A stretch of 64,000 bases of DNA, taken from Sclerurus mexicanus (lineage: Eukaryota; Chordata; Aves; Passeriformes; Furnariidae). Both the position numbers and the translations under genes were made by a program. The notes beneath the pieces are model-generated. The model ran no database searches, was not told the DNA's origin, and saw only the letters and a program-made list of their open reading frames with translations. Shown one piece after another: positions 12,669 through 25,800 of this stretch (positions are counted from its first letter, which is position 1; each line of letters begins with the position of its first letter). The stretch is from NCBI GenBank assembly GCA_013396755.1, contig VWZF01007160.1, positions 434,001 to 498,000 of the forward strand, written 5' to 3'.

Positions 12669-14349
12669 TAAAGATTGAAAATACCAGTAAAAGAAAAGCC
12701 GTAAGCATTCCATTAATGCTTCCAGTAATATTACAGTTTTGTACTTTTGGCAAAAATACCTATTTTGTAGAAAGAGTTATCATAGCCACTACCTTAAAAA
12801 TACTCCTATAAAGGGGGGAAGATGGAGTTATCCTTGAGAAGTCTAGTAAATACCAATAACAAATGGGTCCTCTTAAGTTCATTTTTGTCTAGATTATTCA
12901 TATTTTTTGAATGACACTGTAGGAAAATCTTGCCCTAGTTTGAACCCACGGTAAGAGAATTAACTTGAAGTCATGCTGTGTCTAGTTGTGTATCTGTATA
13001 TTGCACTAGCAACGGAAAATGCTGCAAAGATCCACCATAAAAAGTAGCAGAGTAGGGACTTCATTTCAACTTGCTAAATACTGTCATCTGTTGCCCTTAA
13101 CCCTTGACACCTCTGAATCTTACCTCTCTAAAGGCAGTTGTTGTTCACAATAAGGATAGATAATTCCTTAAAAATTCTTGAGTTTTGTGCATTTGCACAA
13201 CTTTCTCTTCAACAGCAGATAGAGTAATACATACAAATAATCCTTTTCCCCATGTAAGCCCTAAAACAGTCGTGTTTGGTTTGTTTTGGAGTATACAGTG
13301 TGTTTAGACACAGAACAGGGTTTTACACTTTTCTACTCAGAGAAGTTGAAATGGGAAGATAATACAAAGAGAATTTTGGTGCTGGCAGAAACTGTTGGGT
13401 AAATGAATTGCTTCGATGTGTTCACGTGCACAAAGGGGGTTCATGCAGTGTTGGGTGTTGGGGGAAGCGGATCCCTTGTACCATCATCACTGCTAATCCA
13501 GTCCCCGTGTTCAGAGGCCTTGCCACTTCTACATGTGCCCAAAATTGTAGAACATCAGGCAGAGAGCTTCCTAACCCAGATTGGTGTAATGGGTGTGTAA
13601 TGGGTATCTTACCTCCTTCCAGCTTCTGCTCAGCTGTCAGAAGGGAGAGACTTACCTGCAGGCAGGAGTAGCTCCAGCACCCATGTACTGCCTGGGGCAG
13701 ACCTCCATACAGGTGCAGGGGTTTTTTTGTGTCTGTGAGTCTGGAATTCAGGAACATTTACTTTTCTGAAAATAGCATTAAACCACTGGTAAAGGCATGT
13801 TGCTTTAGCCATACATGGAAATAGATTTCTTCTGGAGCCACTAAACATACTTCTCTTCACCTTAAGGCTTAAAATTCTGATTGATAAACTAAGTCACTGT
13901 AGTTAATGACTTGCCTTCATCGGGAATGGTTCCACCTTGCCTTTCTCCTGAACCAAGGTCTTCAGTGTAAATGTGTAGTACTGCCTGTCCACTGGAGAAT
14001 AGACTGGGGTTTTGAGGGGTTTTCCCTTTAACCTAAAAGTATTGGAAACAAGGACAAAGCCCTCTTTTTTCACTGTTAGAAGACCCAAAAGTCAGTCATG
14101 CTTTCTTTTCTAAAATTTTCTAAAATTTCCAATGTCCCCATGTTACTGCCTCTACCAAACTGGAAATTGGAGATGCATAGCAGTTGGTTTAAGGGGAAAG
14201 TACTTTGCAGTCCACCTAAACCATCTGTTTTGGTTTTGAAGGGGGAAATCTGGTGGGGCAAGTAGGTAACCAAAGCATCACAAGGTGAAATCTGGTGGCA
14301 TCAATTATCTTTCCCAATATCTTTCCCTCGCAACTTTCTTAGATTTAAA

Positions 14350-14357
14350 TATAAAAG
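14350..14357 (+). promoter_or_regulatory. TATA-box-like motif just upstream of the first coding exon
   Basis: TATAAAAG followed by GGC lies 133 nt before the exon at 14483. A start about 30 nt downstream would give a short unspliced leader running into the coding exon. AT-rich introns throw up TATA matches by chance, so this is only a candidate alternative promoter. Confidence 0.2.
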
Positions 14358-14482
14358 GGCTGCTTGGCCATGGTCCTGAGCTATCCACATATCGGGCAGC
14401 ATCTCACCATACCACATTCACCTAGCGACCATGCTGCTCCTCACCACCTTGTTTTTGTTTTCTTCTCCCTTGTCCCCTGCAG

Positions 14483-14494
14483 GGTGTGAACGGC
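14483..14494 (+). other. BACH2: BACH2 5'UTR segment in the first coding exon
   Basis: Twelve nucleotides lie between the acceptor AG (14481-14482) and the ATG at 14495. The in-frame GTG at 14486 is not used in known BACH2 proteins, and the ATG has a purine at -3 (G). The rest of the 5'UTR must lie in upstream exons. Confidence 0.75.
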
Positions 14495-14737
14495 ATGTCT
14501 GTGGATGAGAAGACTGACTCCCCCATGTATGTGTATGAGTCAACGGTGCACTGTACCAATATTCTCCTCTGCTTAAATGACCAGCGGAAGCAGGACATTC
14601 TCTGTGACGTGACGCTGATCGTGGAGGGGAAGGAGTTCCGCGCCCACCGGGCTGTGCTGGCTGCCTGCAGCGAGTACTTCTTGCAGGCCTTGGTAGGGCA
14701 GACGGAAAATGACCTGGTGGTCAGCCTGCCAGAAGAG
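14495..14737 (+). CDS. BACH2: BACH2 coding exon 1: residues 1-81, N-terminal half of the BTB/POZ domain
   Basis: This exon starts the transcription repressor BACH2 and encodes the N-terminal half of its BTB/POZ dimerisation domain. The protein starts MSVDEKTDSPMYVYES, as in other vertebrate BACH2 proteins. Cys20 is kept; it is the position I recall forming an intersubunit disulfide in the human BACH2 POZ dimer. The core D-I-L-C-D-V-T-L-I-V...F-R-A-H-R-A-V-L-A-A-C-S-E-Y-F of BTB domains sits at residues 34-62. The exon ends after Glu81 (GAG) with donor gtacag at 14738, phase 0. gtacag is a weaker donor than GTAAGT, and without splicing the frame stays open to a stop at 14960-14962. Compared with the human protein as I remember it, residue 26 is Cys instead of Gly and residue 63 is Leu instead of Trp. 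I chose the ATG at 14495 because it gives the family's conserved N-terminus. Confidence 0.97.
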
Positions 14738-17700
14738 GTACAGTATGTTGTCGTGCCCCTACCACCAAAACGAACCCCCTTCTTCCCCTGTGGTGAGGAA
14801 GAGCTCTGCGCTCTGCTAAGGTGGCCGAAGGGAGCGTGGGGCAGGTGTCAGTGCATGCCCCGCGGGGCTCTGGGTGTGCCTTTTGTGCTTGGGTGGGTCG
14901 CACATCTCTTAAAGATGGACATTTTCACATCACACTGTGCCAGCCTCCCTCACCAGCACTAACTCCCAGTGATTGTGGTGGAAAAGCTTTAAGATGCTTC
15001 AGCTCACCTTCATCACTGCCACTGAAGGAGTCAAATTCTTAATTACCACAGCCTCATTCAGGGCGTTATTAGGACCCTGCTATTATTCTGCTTTTCCAGA
15101 CAAGAAATTTGAAAGGAGTGGTGTGGCTGCTACACAGCAGATTATTGTTGAAAAATCTTTTCAGCTGTCACATTGTTGGGAGTCTCATTGCTGTCCACCC
15201 CTCTCTGACAGCTCATATCTTTGTCCTCCTGTTTCTCCTCTCCTGTACCTCATTCTGTCTTGCTTCCTCTCACCTCCCCTCGTAAAGAATTTGAGTTTTA
15301 ACTGCTTCAGGTCTTGTGTTTTCCACTGAGATACCATGAGCAGTCTGTCAGAAAGCAGAGTTTTTCTCATGCAGCATGGCTCCCACAGCAGGAAGCCAAG
15401 GGACGTAGAAAATACCTACCTCACTGGAAAGTTTACTTTATTTTACCACGAAATCTCACTGGCTGGCTTCCACCCCCACCGTAATTTCCTCACAGCCATA
15501 CAGGCGTGACAGCACAGCTACCGTAGGGCATGCCAGTGGCTTTGCTGCCTGCAGAGGGGAGGTGTGTGCCTGCCGGCCAGGGCTGCCATCACCCACTGCC
15601 TCGGCAGTGCCTGCCTAGTGTCTCCAGCTGAGAGGGGCAGCGTGACAAAGGTGACAGTGTACCCAGGGCACAGCACAGCAGTTGCTCAGGGGGAAGGTAC
15701 TCTGGCACACAGAGGGTTTTTCACCATCAGTTGCTTAATGCCCATGAAGAGGCATGGTGTGTTTTTAAATGATGACAGGTCCCAAAGTGTCACACATCGT
15801 TTTTCCCCCTCTGGTTTAGTTCTCCAGAGACTTCAGCAGCGTCGTGATGTTGTCATGGCACAAGTTGGAGAGCATTAGAAGTAGGTCACTGGCTGTGACT
15901 TCGTGAGTCTTGACACTGAATATTACTCATGAAGACATTTCAACCCAGACATTTTGCATAGGAGTTTAGAGATATCGCAAAGGATGCACTAGGATGCACA
16001 CTATGATTCTGCAGTGTCCACTAATAATTTCCAATGGAAGAATTGAGTCTCAGTCAGTGTCACATAGCTTTCTCACCACGAAGCAAGGGTAGGAGTAGAG
16101 AGGTGACAAAATATGCCCGAGGGTGCACAGGTATGAAGAGGCAGGAGACTATCAGTGCTCTTCAACAAAACCTTGGTGAAACCTCTTTGTATAATTCAGG
16201 TCCTGTTAGATAAAGAAAAATAATTCAAATTCAAATAAGCACGTACAAGAGTAGCTGAGATGTTCAACAGAATGAGCCCGGCCTAAAAGAGGGGGAGGAA
16301 AGGACTGCAGCAGGTTCATAGTGCTGGTATGACAGCTAAGACATGCTACAGTACTGTGTAGGCAGACCAGCTGAAACAGCTGAGAGGAGGAGTTTCTCTT
16401 TAATACTAAAAGACACTGTTGACACAAGAATTGATCGAGTTCAACTGGCTTTTAGTACAAGTAGATTGGAAATGAGAAGATTTCTAATCCTAGCAGTGGT
16501 GAGGTGCTGAGCTGCAGGCCAGTGGGAGGAGCAGGCTGGTGGAGGGGTCATGATGTGTCTGCACTTGGTGACCCAGTCCTATGTTCATGTAATACTAAAG
16601 ATTTAAAATACAAAAGTTTATCTATGTGTTTTATATGAGATGCTATGTAAGAAAAAATTCCTCCAGTCCAGCCATAAATTAAAGAGAATCCCCTTTGGAT
16701 AACTGAAGTTTTGCATTTTAGAATGTATCTCAACAAAAATCAAAAGGTTTTAGTGACCTAGGGTTACACTGGCTGCTGTTACAGCTTCAGAGAAGTTCGT
16801 GGAGTTGCAGGAGTGAATCTAGTTCTCAAGGTTTTTCCCAGAATTCTGAAATTGTTACACCTCACGTAAGACCACCACCACTATTACTTCACCATGTGCT
16901 TCTATTAGTTGCCCCGTGCCAGGATTTTCTTATCCTGGAAAAGAACTCTTCTAGCCTATTAAAAAACATAATGATAGTTACCAATGCTTGCTTATACAGA
17001 TACTTTCCACCTGCAAATTAATCACTGTTAAATACATTGATCTTAATTTGCTGGGTGGCTACTTTGTTTGAATAGCTGTGTGTGAGGTAGTCAGTTAAAT
17101 AATTTCCTCACAAATACTAGTCAGTCAGGATAAGGAGAGTTGCCTGATGCATTTCATTGTTTCTCACTTATTCTTTGGTTAAGGTGCTTGTCTCTGCTTC
17201 TGGTGTTCTGAGCTTCAGAGTGCTGTGTGTTTTGGTAGGTACCTGTGCATAGGTAAGGGAAGTGCCTCCAACAGTGTCAGAGCTCCCCACGAGAGGAACT
17301 GAAACACTCCTGGTTTTTAAGAGCTGATAAAGCACAGGAAACACCATCTTAGTTATATTGTGTTTAAAGAAGTTAGGAGGGGTTTTTCTCAGTTCACAAG
17401 CTAATGATTCTTCCCAAGACTGCTGTTTTTAGTCTGTGGTCTGCAGAGCTCTGGCAGCCCCTGAGTTATTTTTAAAGGTATCTGTGGAAACTCACTCTGT
17501 CATGTAGGGGGTTATTCTTCCAATCGAAAAATTTCAATCAAAAGTTGAAAAGTCAATAATATTATAGAATAACAGAGATTGAAAATAATTTTTAAATATA
17601 GTCTTCATTTTTCAAAACTTTTCCAAAGGTGACTATCACTCAGAAATTCACCAAGCTATTTTTAAGTCAATCATACAAGCATTGCATTTTAAATTCTGGC

Positions 17701-17739
17701 ATAGTTTAAAAATTGCTGAAGTGCATTGTGGAGATAGGG

Positions 17740-17740
<1 letters not shown>

Positions 17741-17776
<36 letters not shown>
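17741..17776. repeat. (ATT)12 microsatellite
   Basis: Twelve uninterrupted ATT units. Pure trinucleotide arrays of this length are usually length-polymorphic. It lies in the large intron with no coding context. Confidence 0.95.
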
Positions 17777-19794
17777 TCTCAGAGATTTGATGTTGGAGCT
17801 GGATAAAGCTTTATATGTAAAGCTTTTATATTCACATTATGTTGGTGTGAGGGAGCTTAATATCAAAACAAAAGAACTTATTTCTGATTATTCAAAGCAG
17901 TAAATCTGCATCTGAAGTCTGAACTGCAGACTTCTTTTTTACTTCATAGCGCATTGGGGTCTTTTTGTTAATCTGGCATCCAGACATTGTTAACTGTTGT
18001 CTAGCTAAACAGTGAACAGATGTTTCTTACATTATTTCTTGTTTATATCCAATTACAAGTGAGAGCAGTCTTTATGATACGCCACTCATTTCAGTAGGGA
18101 GACATTGTGCACACACAGATTTGGGACTAGCTGAATTTAGTGGGTTTTAGATCACTGCAAAACTTTGTGGTAGACATTTCAGGTCAGTTGAAGCATGACT
18201 TAATGTGCCTCCGTTCAAACCTTTACCTAATCAACTTAAACTGAAGTCAGTGTGGAGCTAATTCTGCACTGATTGGAGAGTTTCCATAAACTCTTTTGTG
18301 CTAGCCTTGGTAATTTGATTTCATACCACACCTTTTGTTAAAGCAATGTATTTCAGTGTGTAGACAAGCACTTGCAAAAACAACCACATAATAAGGGCTC
18401 AAATGTGGCTGTGGTGTGTGAACTATGAGCCCTCAGTGTAAGCTAGAGGAATGGAGCATGTCAGCTGCCTAAAGCTAATAAAAAAGGACCCCATTAGCTC
18501 TTAACTTCTATGCTTTTCTCTTCATTTGCAGTTTTGCTAAACAACTAGAACCTTGCCTGCTTTTAACCCAGGGTATTTTTCAGCATTTATGCAGTTTTCC
18601 TCTAACAAGCGTGGTTAAACACAACCCAAAGTTAAAACTTTCAAAGAACTGAGTTTAAAGCTGTAAAGTTGGTTATTCACTCCATACCCCTAACTGTTGT
18701 TTTGTTTTATTTAATCACAAAAACTGGTCTTCCTTCCTCTAACAAGGCACTTAATTAAATTTTTAATTTATGATAAGAAGTTAAATGGCACTTATGAGGC
18801 TTTTTTAATGGTTTCCACTTCCCATCCAGATTACAAAAAAAGGTGTGATAGAGAGAGAGACACGGCTGTCAGCCAGGGGTATTGTAGGTCATGCCAATAT
18901 TAGCTGGCAGCAGGCCTTTATCCAATTAACATTGCTTCATCACTGCAAGTAATAGCTCTCGAGTAGATGATTGAGTCATTCATGCTGTAGTGGTACTCTA
19001 CTTTACTTGAGAAGGAGCCAGTGCTTCATCAAATAGGCTTTTTATTTGCTATTATTACCTGCCTGACTCTGCTAATAGAAGTGCACAGCAAGTCTGCATG
19101 GGCAAGCTGAAAGCTGGGTACTGGGCAGAGGAGCATCGTCTGTGCAAACACCTTATTCACTTGGTTTTCTGAAAGCTGAGGCTGCAGTTAACATGGTGAA
19201 AAGATAGAAACAGCAACAACAAGTAAAACTCCTCAGTGGCATTAGATTCCTACAGGTTGGAAATGAGATTCTCAACCTTGCTTGCATTTTTTTGACTTGG
19301 AGGTTTGCATTTGAAAAAAACCTTCACGTGATCATTCCACCCATGACAGCATAAAATGCCTTTCTCTGTGGTGAAGTTCGACACAGATCTTCTGAAGCAA
19401 CAGACCAAGCTTTCTTTAACCCTGGTCTAGTACCAGCCCTTCTGTTCTTTTAGAAACTTGCTTTTGAATAGCTTGGTTAGTTTTGCCCATAGCCCTCGAA
19501 TTTCTTGAATCTGTTTCAAAGAGCAGTGACTTTTTTTAGTGCAATGCACTATCTGCTAGAAATGTTGCCTTCTAAAAGGGTTAAAGTGGGTTGTCTCTTC
19601 CAAGGGGCAAAGGCAAGCAGCATCTCTTTTAGGAAGAGGATGTGGGATGTGCTTGGGCAGCATTTTTGTTTATCCACACAGCTCTTACTATTAAGAGAAT
19701 GATGTTCAAAGTAGATGTAAGCGCACGCCACAGGCTGAATTTCTCCTTTACTGCCCACTGAAGGCTGCTGCGAAACCTGATGTTTCCCCACAAG

Positions 19795-19830
19795 GTGAAA
19801 TTTCCCTGTGAAATTTCCCCTGTGAAATTT
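19795..19830. repeat. Short tandem triplication of GTGAAATTTCCC(C)T
   Basis: Copies are at 19795-19807 (13 bp), 19808-19821 (14 bp) and 19822-19830 (partial). On the minus strand the first two copies read GGGAAATTTC, one base from the NF-kB consensus GGGRNNYYCC. Whether this is a microduplication with a binding-site role is inference. Confidence 0.75.
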
Positions 19831-22800
19831 GTCATCTGCTTCTTCGGTTGGCATGGGTTAACTCCCTTACATGGCTGGTTAATCTTTGCAAGGAGAAAGG
19901 CAGGACAGGACCTCAATTCGGATTCAAGGCTGGCAAAAGCTGAGTATGTTGGAAAGCAAAGGCATGTGCCACCCTGAGTGCGACTGAGCCAGGCATCTAA
20001 CATTAGCATGGCTCATAGCTGACAGGGAGGAGAAATACTGGCAGCTGCTAACCATCCATGCCAACCCGCCAGCCTGAGGGAAAAATGCTGGGAATTAGCC
20101 AACGAGAGATGATTGTGATGAGGAGAAAATCAAAGACAGGATACAGGAGGTCAACTTACATACCCTGCTGGCTAAAAGCAATTACTATTCCTTTTTATCT
20201 CTCTAGAAATAAACAGTATTCTCTTACTTTGTGTCTTCTCTTTCTGTGCATTCTTTACACATGTAAATATAATATCTTTGAGGAATGCAGGGACTGCGCT
20301 GGGAGTGCTTTGCACAGGAGCGTAGAGTGGAAGAGGTGATAAATGTGGGAAAGAGGAGCAAGAGGGCAAGAGGTTTCTTTCCCAGCTGGAGGATGTTATT
20401 ACGCAGTAGGGAACAACAAAAGACCCCTTTTCGTTAGCACCACAGAGATATATTAGGAGTAGATAAGATTAGTTCTTAGAGAATGGGAAGCAGTACTGTG
20501 GTTTTCTCTTTACATGACTGTTAGCCATGGATGTTTCTCATAGGTTGCAGCGCTGGACAGAATTATTTCGTCTTGGCTCAGGAGGTGGCAGGAACTTGAA
20601 AGCCTTTCTGAAAGCCACCATTCCGCTTTCTGTAGTGGCAAAGGGTTATATCCATCAGGCTTCTAATAAAGTCGGACTTCAAACTCATTTATGCCCCAGT
20701 CTTACCACAGCAGTGCCACTTTAAGGAATCCATATGGATAGAAGGTTGTGTCTTTGGTTTTCTGAATTCCTCCTAGGGAATGTGTTAATTTCATGGTGTT
20801 TCATAGTGCTGACACTGACAACACAGGATGACTGGAGGCTGCGGCTCTGTAGTGAGAGTAGAACTGAGCATTTAGGTACTCTTTGAGGTCTTACATGGCA
20901 GGACGCTAATTCAGGTGAAACCATGAGACAGAAATGGATGTTGTTTTATGTGTATTGCTTCTGTAGCACAGTACAAGGTACAAACAACATTCTTTGTTTC
21001 TAGAAGGTGAGCAATAAAACAGAAATGAGATCTTCAAGATGTGATGTGAAATTCCATCCACGTATCACTGCAAAGGCTTCCAGCACTGCCTGATTTTTCA
21101 TGCCTCAAGTATGATGAAGAAACTAGCCACATACTTCTCATTCCACATAGTGTAACTTCCATTATTTTCTAATGAGGGCTGTCTTGCTATTCATAGCATT
21201 CTCTGATCTTTTTTCAGTGGAGAAAAGCAAAATACATCTATGTTGTCGTGAGAGCTAGGCTTGAAAAAGCAAAACAAAAGTCATGCATACATGCATGTTA
21301 AGGAGACAAAATCTTGCAATATTTCCTTTCCCTCCCTTTGACAGTAGCTATACAATTTATTTATTTATTCGAGTAGGCATATAAAACTGTACTGTCAAAG
21401 GGGATATGGAGATGAATGCGCAGAGTAAAATTCACCACTGCCATAAGTGGACTCAATTTTGTTGCCTTTGTTAGACTCCTGCCTGCCGCTACTGCTAAAT
21501 TGGGCTGATTGACTGTGATTGCACTCGCTATTGAAAAGGCAGTTTGCAGTGTGGAAATGTTCCTGGTTAAACGTAACAAACATAATCTGAAATGTACAAG
21601 GTGTCCCAATGAGTCAGTCCTAGAGGTAGACTATGCTAAGGGCATCAGCAGAAACAATAAGGATGTGTAACAGGAGGTGAGTTATTTTTGTTTGGATTTT
21701 TTTGTTGTAGTTGTTGGCTTGGTTTGAGGGTTTTTTAAAATTCAAATATGTATGAGGGCATGAATGAAAATGAGATGGCTGAGCCATGACTGTTCCTCAG
21801 CACCATGAGCATTCTGACCCTGTGGACTGAAAGATCTCCCCCTCTTTTCCTCCTCCACCAATGTTTCTCTTGCCTTTGGTTTTTCCGCCTCTAAGAAAAC
21901 ACTTTGAATTTCTTTAATGACTGCAAACTAGGTATCTGCTCTTTTGAGAGTCCAGAAATATAGGCTAAGCATTTGCCATTTGACTGAACAGACAGATAAA
22001 GTCCAATTAAGACACCCGTCAGCTTCACCACATCAGACACCACAACTTGTAAGGTACTTTCTGATCCCAGTACCAAGCTTTGTTTCATTAGCATTTCTAA
22101 GACCCAAACCCCAAGATTTTATCTTCATACTGCACTTTCTGACAAGGCTTCCCTGGTGAATAATGTCAGACTGGCTATTTTTCTCAGCTACTAGTGAAAT
22201 TGAGCATGTTATGGGGTGGAATATGCTATGTATTCAGATGATGCATTGCAGCAGTCAACAAACATTAAGGCTAGGTGGTTCATTTTGGAACTGAAATACG
22301 GGTTTTAGGTGAGCAGAAGGCAATTGAATCATACCAGGATTTGGGAATGAGATGCTCTTTGTGAATTTTACAGGCAGGCTGTTGGTTTTTTTAGAGGAAC
22401 AAGTAGACATACACTTTCTGTTACATTTGATGCAAACTCTGGAGAGCAAAATGTCTGGTTTATTCCTGGGTTTTTGTGCTGTGAAGAATTTTCATCTGTC
22501 CCCCTTTGATGAGAGACAGACAGCAAACACCTCGGAGTCCCAATACAGTCTAACATTACCAAAAGCTTATTCCTTGGGCACTTCATTGACTTTAATATAA
22601 TAAATAAATAGGAGTAGCTATAATTGATCAGACTACAGATCTGTCTAGCCTAGACCTGGTTCATTTTAAAAAAGAGTTTTAATTACTCTGCAAGAGCTTG
22701 AGAGCAGGTATGTGTGGTTGTTTAAAGACTTAAATGAAAAGAAAGTATCAGCTCTAGGAACCTTGTTGTAATTTATTGGGGAAAGAAATGAGAGCCACTG

Positions 22801-25800
22801 GCAGTTGTGTTGAAGCCAGATTAAAATGAACTGAAAAAACTGGCATGTGTTTTTATCAACAAACCACTCAGTGATGTGTATGACTGCACATTGTTTCATA
22901 ACTGTAAGGTAAGTGGCCTTTGAGAGGGACAAAATTTAGACACAACTTTAAGAAATTTGGTTCTCAGTACAGGTGTAATTGAGTGGAGTTTAGTATCCTA
23001 AGATAACATAGATCAGATTTGCTAATAAACCATTCTGTCTCTCAAGTTTGTTTAGTCTGACCACAGAAGCATTGATGGCATCAAAGTGTGCAGTTAAGCG
23101 TGACTGTTTCTGCACACTGAAGTAGTTGAAGTACTTTATTTCTTTTGTTTAATGTAGAAGCCTTTAGAAGACTCTGTGGAGAAGAGAAGGGTAATTACTA
23201 ATTGAAATGGCACCCTGCTGGTAGCTGGGGGTCCACAGTCGAAATAGCCATAGCTGGACAGAGAACAGCAGAAAACTGCAACATTAGCACTTTCAGTAAA
23301 ACCAATATATATAAACAACGTGTCACCAAACAGCTGAAATTGAGAGGTATCAGCTCTGGAGTCAAATAATGGTAACATAAAAACTTCAGCTGTAGATTTC
23401 TGAGGTCTCTTGTGAACAAATAAAATACTGTCATCACCTTTCTGCAAATGCTGGGGTGGAAGTTGATGCATCAGATGGGAATTACCACACAGGTCTGTTC
23501 ATCAGGTCACTGATGATTAAATCACCTTGTGTGAACCACTCAGCAGTGTTTACCTCTTTCTAAATGCTCTGGTTCACATTACCTCACAGGAGGTAAACAG
23601 ACTGACCCACAGCTGGCACAGCTGCTGGCCCCAGAGCAGCACATGTACCTGACCCAGAGCGTTTGGCTTATCCATCCTCAGATGGAGTTTCAGTCTCATT
23701 TTCTCCCTTCTGGATCTTTTAAGTATGGAGAAGGCATTGAAGGGGGTGTTGGACTAGTTGTGGCATTTCTCAAGATCATCAGAGTAGGATGGGGCTGCTC
23801 GATGCCTTATCTGGCTGATTGGTCCTGGGTCACAGATGGACTCTACTCTGTGTCCTCTGCCTGTTCTCTCTACTGACTCCTGAGGCCCTGTGCACTGCCA
23901 TTGACAACAACTGCTGAGACTACCACATCCAAGAAGAAAGTAGACTTGAAAGCATGGAGCAGATCAGAAAGTGCCTGTGAATTGCTACAGACTTCCTGTC
24001 CCTCACCAGGAGACTGGGGCACTTTGAGGATGCTTAATTAGGAATTCTTGCCGAAGTTACAATAGTTCCAGACCCAGGTTAAAAATAAAATAAAAAGGAT
24101 TATTGTAGATTTTGTGCATCCCATTTATCCCAAACAATAGGTGAGCAGGTACCTAGCAAGACTTGATCTCTTCCACAGAGAGCTAAGCAGACTCGGCAAA
24201 TGGGAGCTGTAGGTTTTCAGGACCTCAAAAACTGGGCATCTTTGTTTTGGGGTTGAAGTAACCACATTTAGTTGAGTATATGTTGCACCTGGTCCACATC
24301 ATTCCCTGCAGCAGCTGCTCATCATTTCAGAGCAACACTTCAGGGAAATGGAAGTGTACAGACTTACTGTAAGGATTGCAGAGAGATTTGGCAAGTGTAA
24401 GCCAGGATGGATTCACAGGTACTGTTATGTTCTCACTGCAGTGTCAGATGTACTCTTCCCAAAGCCAGGGCTGAGGTGGCTTATAGAAGCAGTCAAAGAA
24501 AAAGAAGACCATCCAAATAAATTATTTGACCCAGAAAGGGACCTTAACAATTCTAATAGTTTAAAAAGGTGTGGGCAACCAGTGTATTGGGCTTCAAACA
24601 CATGGTAATACTCTACTTGAAATTTGCTTGCTATAAATCGTGATAGGACCAAATTTCCTTATCTCTACATACACCGTGTACTTTATGTTCCCAGAATGGG
24701 TGGGAATGCAGTCTGTGGTAGTGTTTCAAGGTTTAAGAAGTATGTTTAAAGAAAAAAAGGATTGTCTATGTGAACTTTACCAGTACAGTTCTTAGTTTCT
24801 GGAAAAAATATTTTTGATGGAGTGCTCCTGGATGTTTGTGAGACTGTCAGCTAGGAGGCTGAGACTACATTTCTGGCTGTGTAAAGAAAGCTTTTGCTTC
24901 TGAGAAATACCTTGGAGTTTTGCTTACCTTTGAAATTCAGACCTGTGGTTCTCTGTTTCAAGGGCCTGCAGCCAGTAAGAAACAAGTCTTAAAGCAACTC
25001 TGAAAGCAAAATATCTTTCCATCTCTGACCACACAGCAGTAGTATAACATGCCTAGCTACCTCTCTCCCTGAATACACAGGCAGCCTTCAGAGAAAATTT
25101 CCCTGCTGGAGGATTCTTGATCAAGTAAAAACAGAATAAGCCATGGTTATTTCCTCTTCCTTTCAAAGGACAGTGTTGGGGCCAGTAACCTTTTAAGACA
25201 GGAAAAACCTGAGGAGAGACAAAACCTGACAGCTTCCCTTATGATTTCCATGGAGGACTAGTGCTCATTTCTGCTTTCAGAAGGGGAAGCTGGACTTGAG
25301 GTGGATGCGTCTCCAGCCATTTCATCTGCCTGTTGAATTCAGGGATTTTTTAACCTTATTTTTATCTGATTGCATATTCTCATGTTGTGCCTCAGATGGA
25401 TTTCTGAATATGGCATTTTTGTTTGGACATAAAACCAAATCAAGCAGTTTCTGTCTATTCCTTGAATTTGTTAGTTTTCAGTAGACTGGACACATCAAAC
25501 CATGTTTTAATGTCTGTGTTTTAAATGTCTGAATTAATTTGTCAAATGCAAGACATAAAAAACAGAGAGTTGCCTGTCTTTTGTAAGAACCATCTATCCT
25601 TGTCATTTTTGCTCACTTTATATAAGCAGTAACTATTGAGGTCAAATAATATCTATACCATTGTCCAAGGAAGTGAAGAAGTGTCCATGACATATATAGA
25701 CATTGGAGCTTTCTACAAAGAAACATGTTCATATTTACAAAGTCATCATAGTGTTCAGAAAGCAGAAAGGGTTCCTTTCACTAGTGGCAGAAACCCTTAA

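Larger units (their letters stand above)
1..14482 (+). other. BACH2: Non-coding sequence upstream of the first BACH2 coding exon (intron with 3' acceptor, or 5' flank)
   Basis: No open frame in this stretch resembles a known protein and none has exon-like composition. It ends in a pyrimidine tract and an AG at 14481-14482, which fits a splice acceptor, so most of it is probably the intron between a 5' non-coding exon and the first coding exon. BACH2 genes have several 5' non-coding exons and large introns before the ATG; I could not identify any of those exons here. The stretch contains CR1 fragments (about 2025-2290, 5170-5232, 9330-9494 and 9722-10700), a poly-A run (5745-5760), an ATTTAT-type repeat (9591-9616), an AT-rich TAATTA-bearing block (about 6740-7330), a GC-rich patch (about 11500-11840) and a TATA-like motif at 14350. 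I see nothing definable in 1-2000, 2300-5160, 7340-9320, 10720-11490 and 11850-14340. Confidence 0.75.

Noticed and set aside
14486..14494. GTG start three codons before the BACH2 ATG
   Set aside because: Vertebrate BACH2 starts at the ATG (MSVDEK...); the extra codons are 5'UTR.
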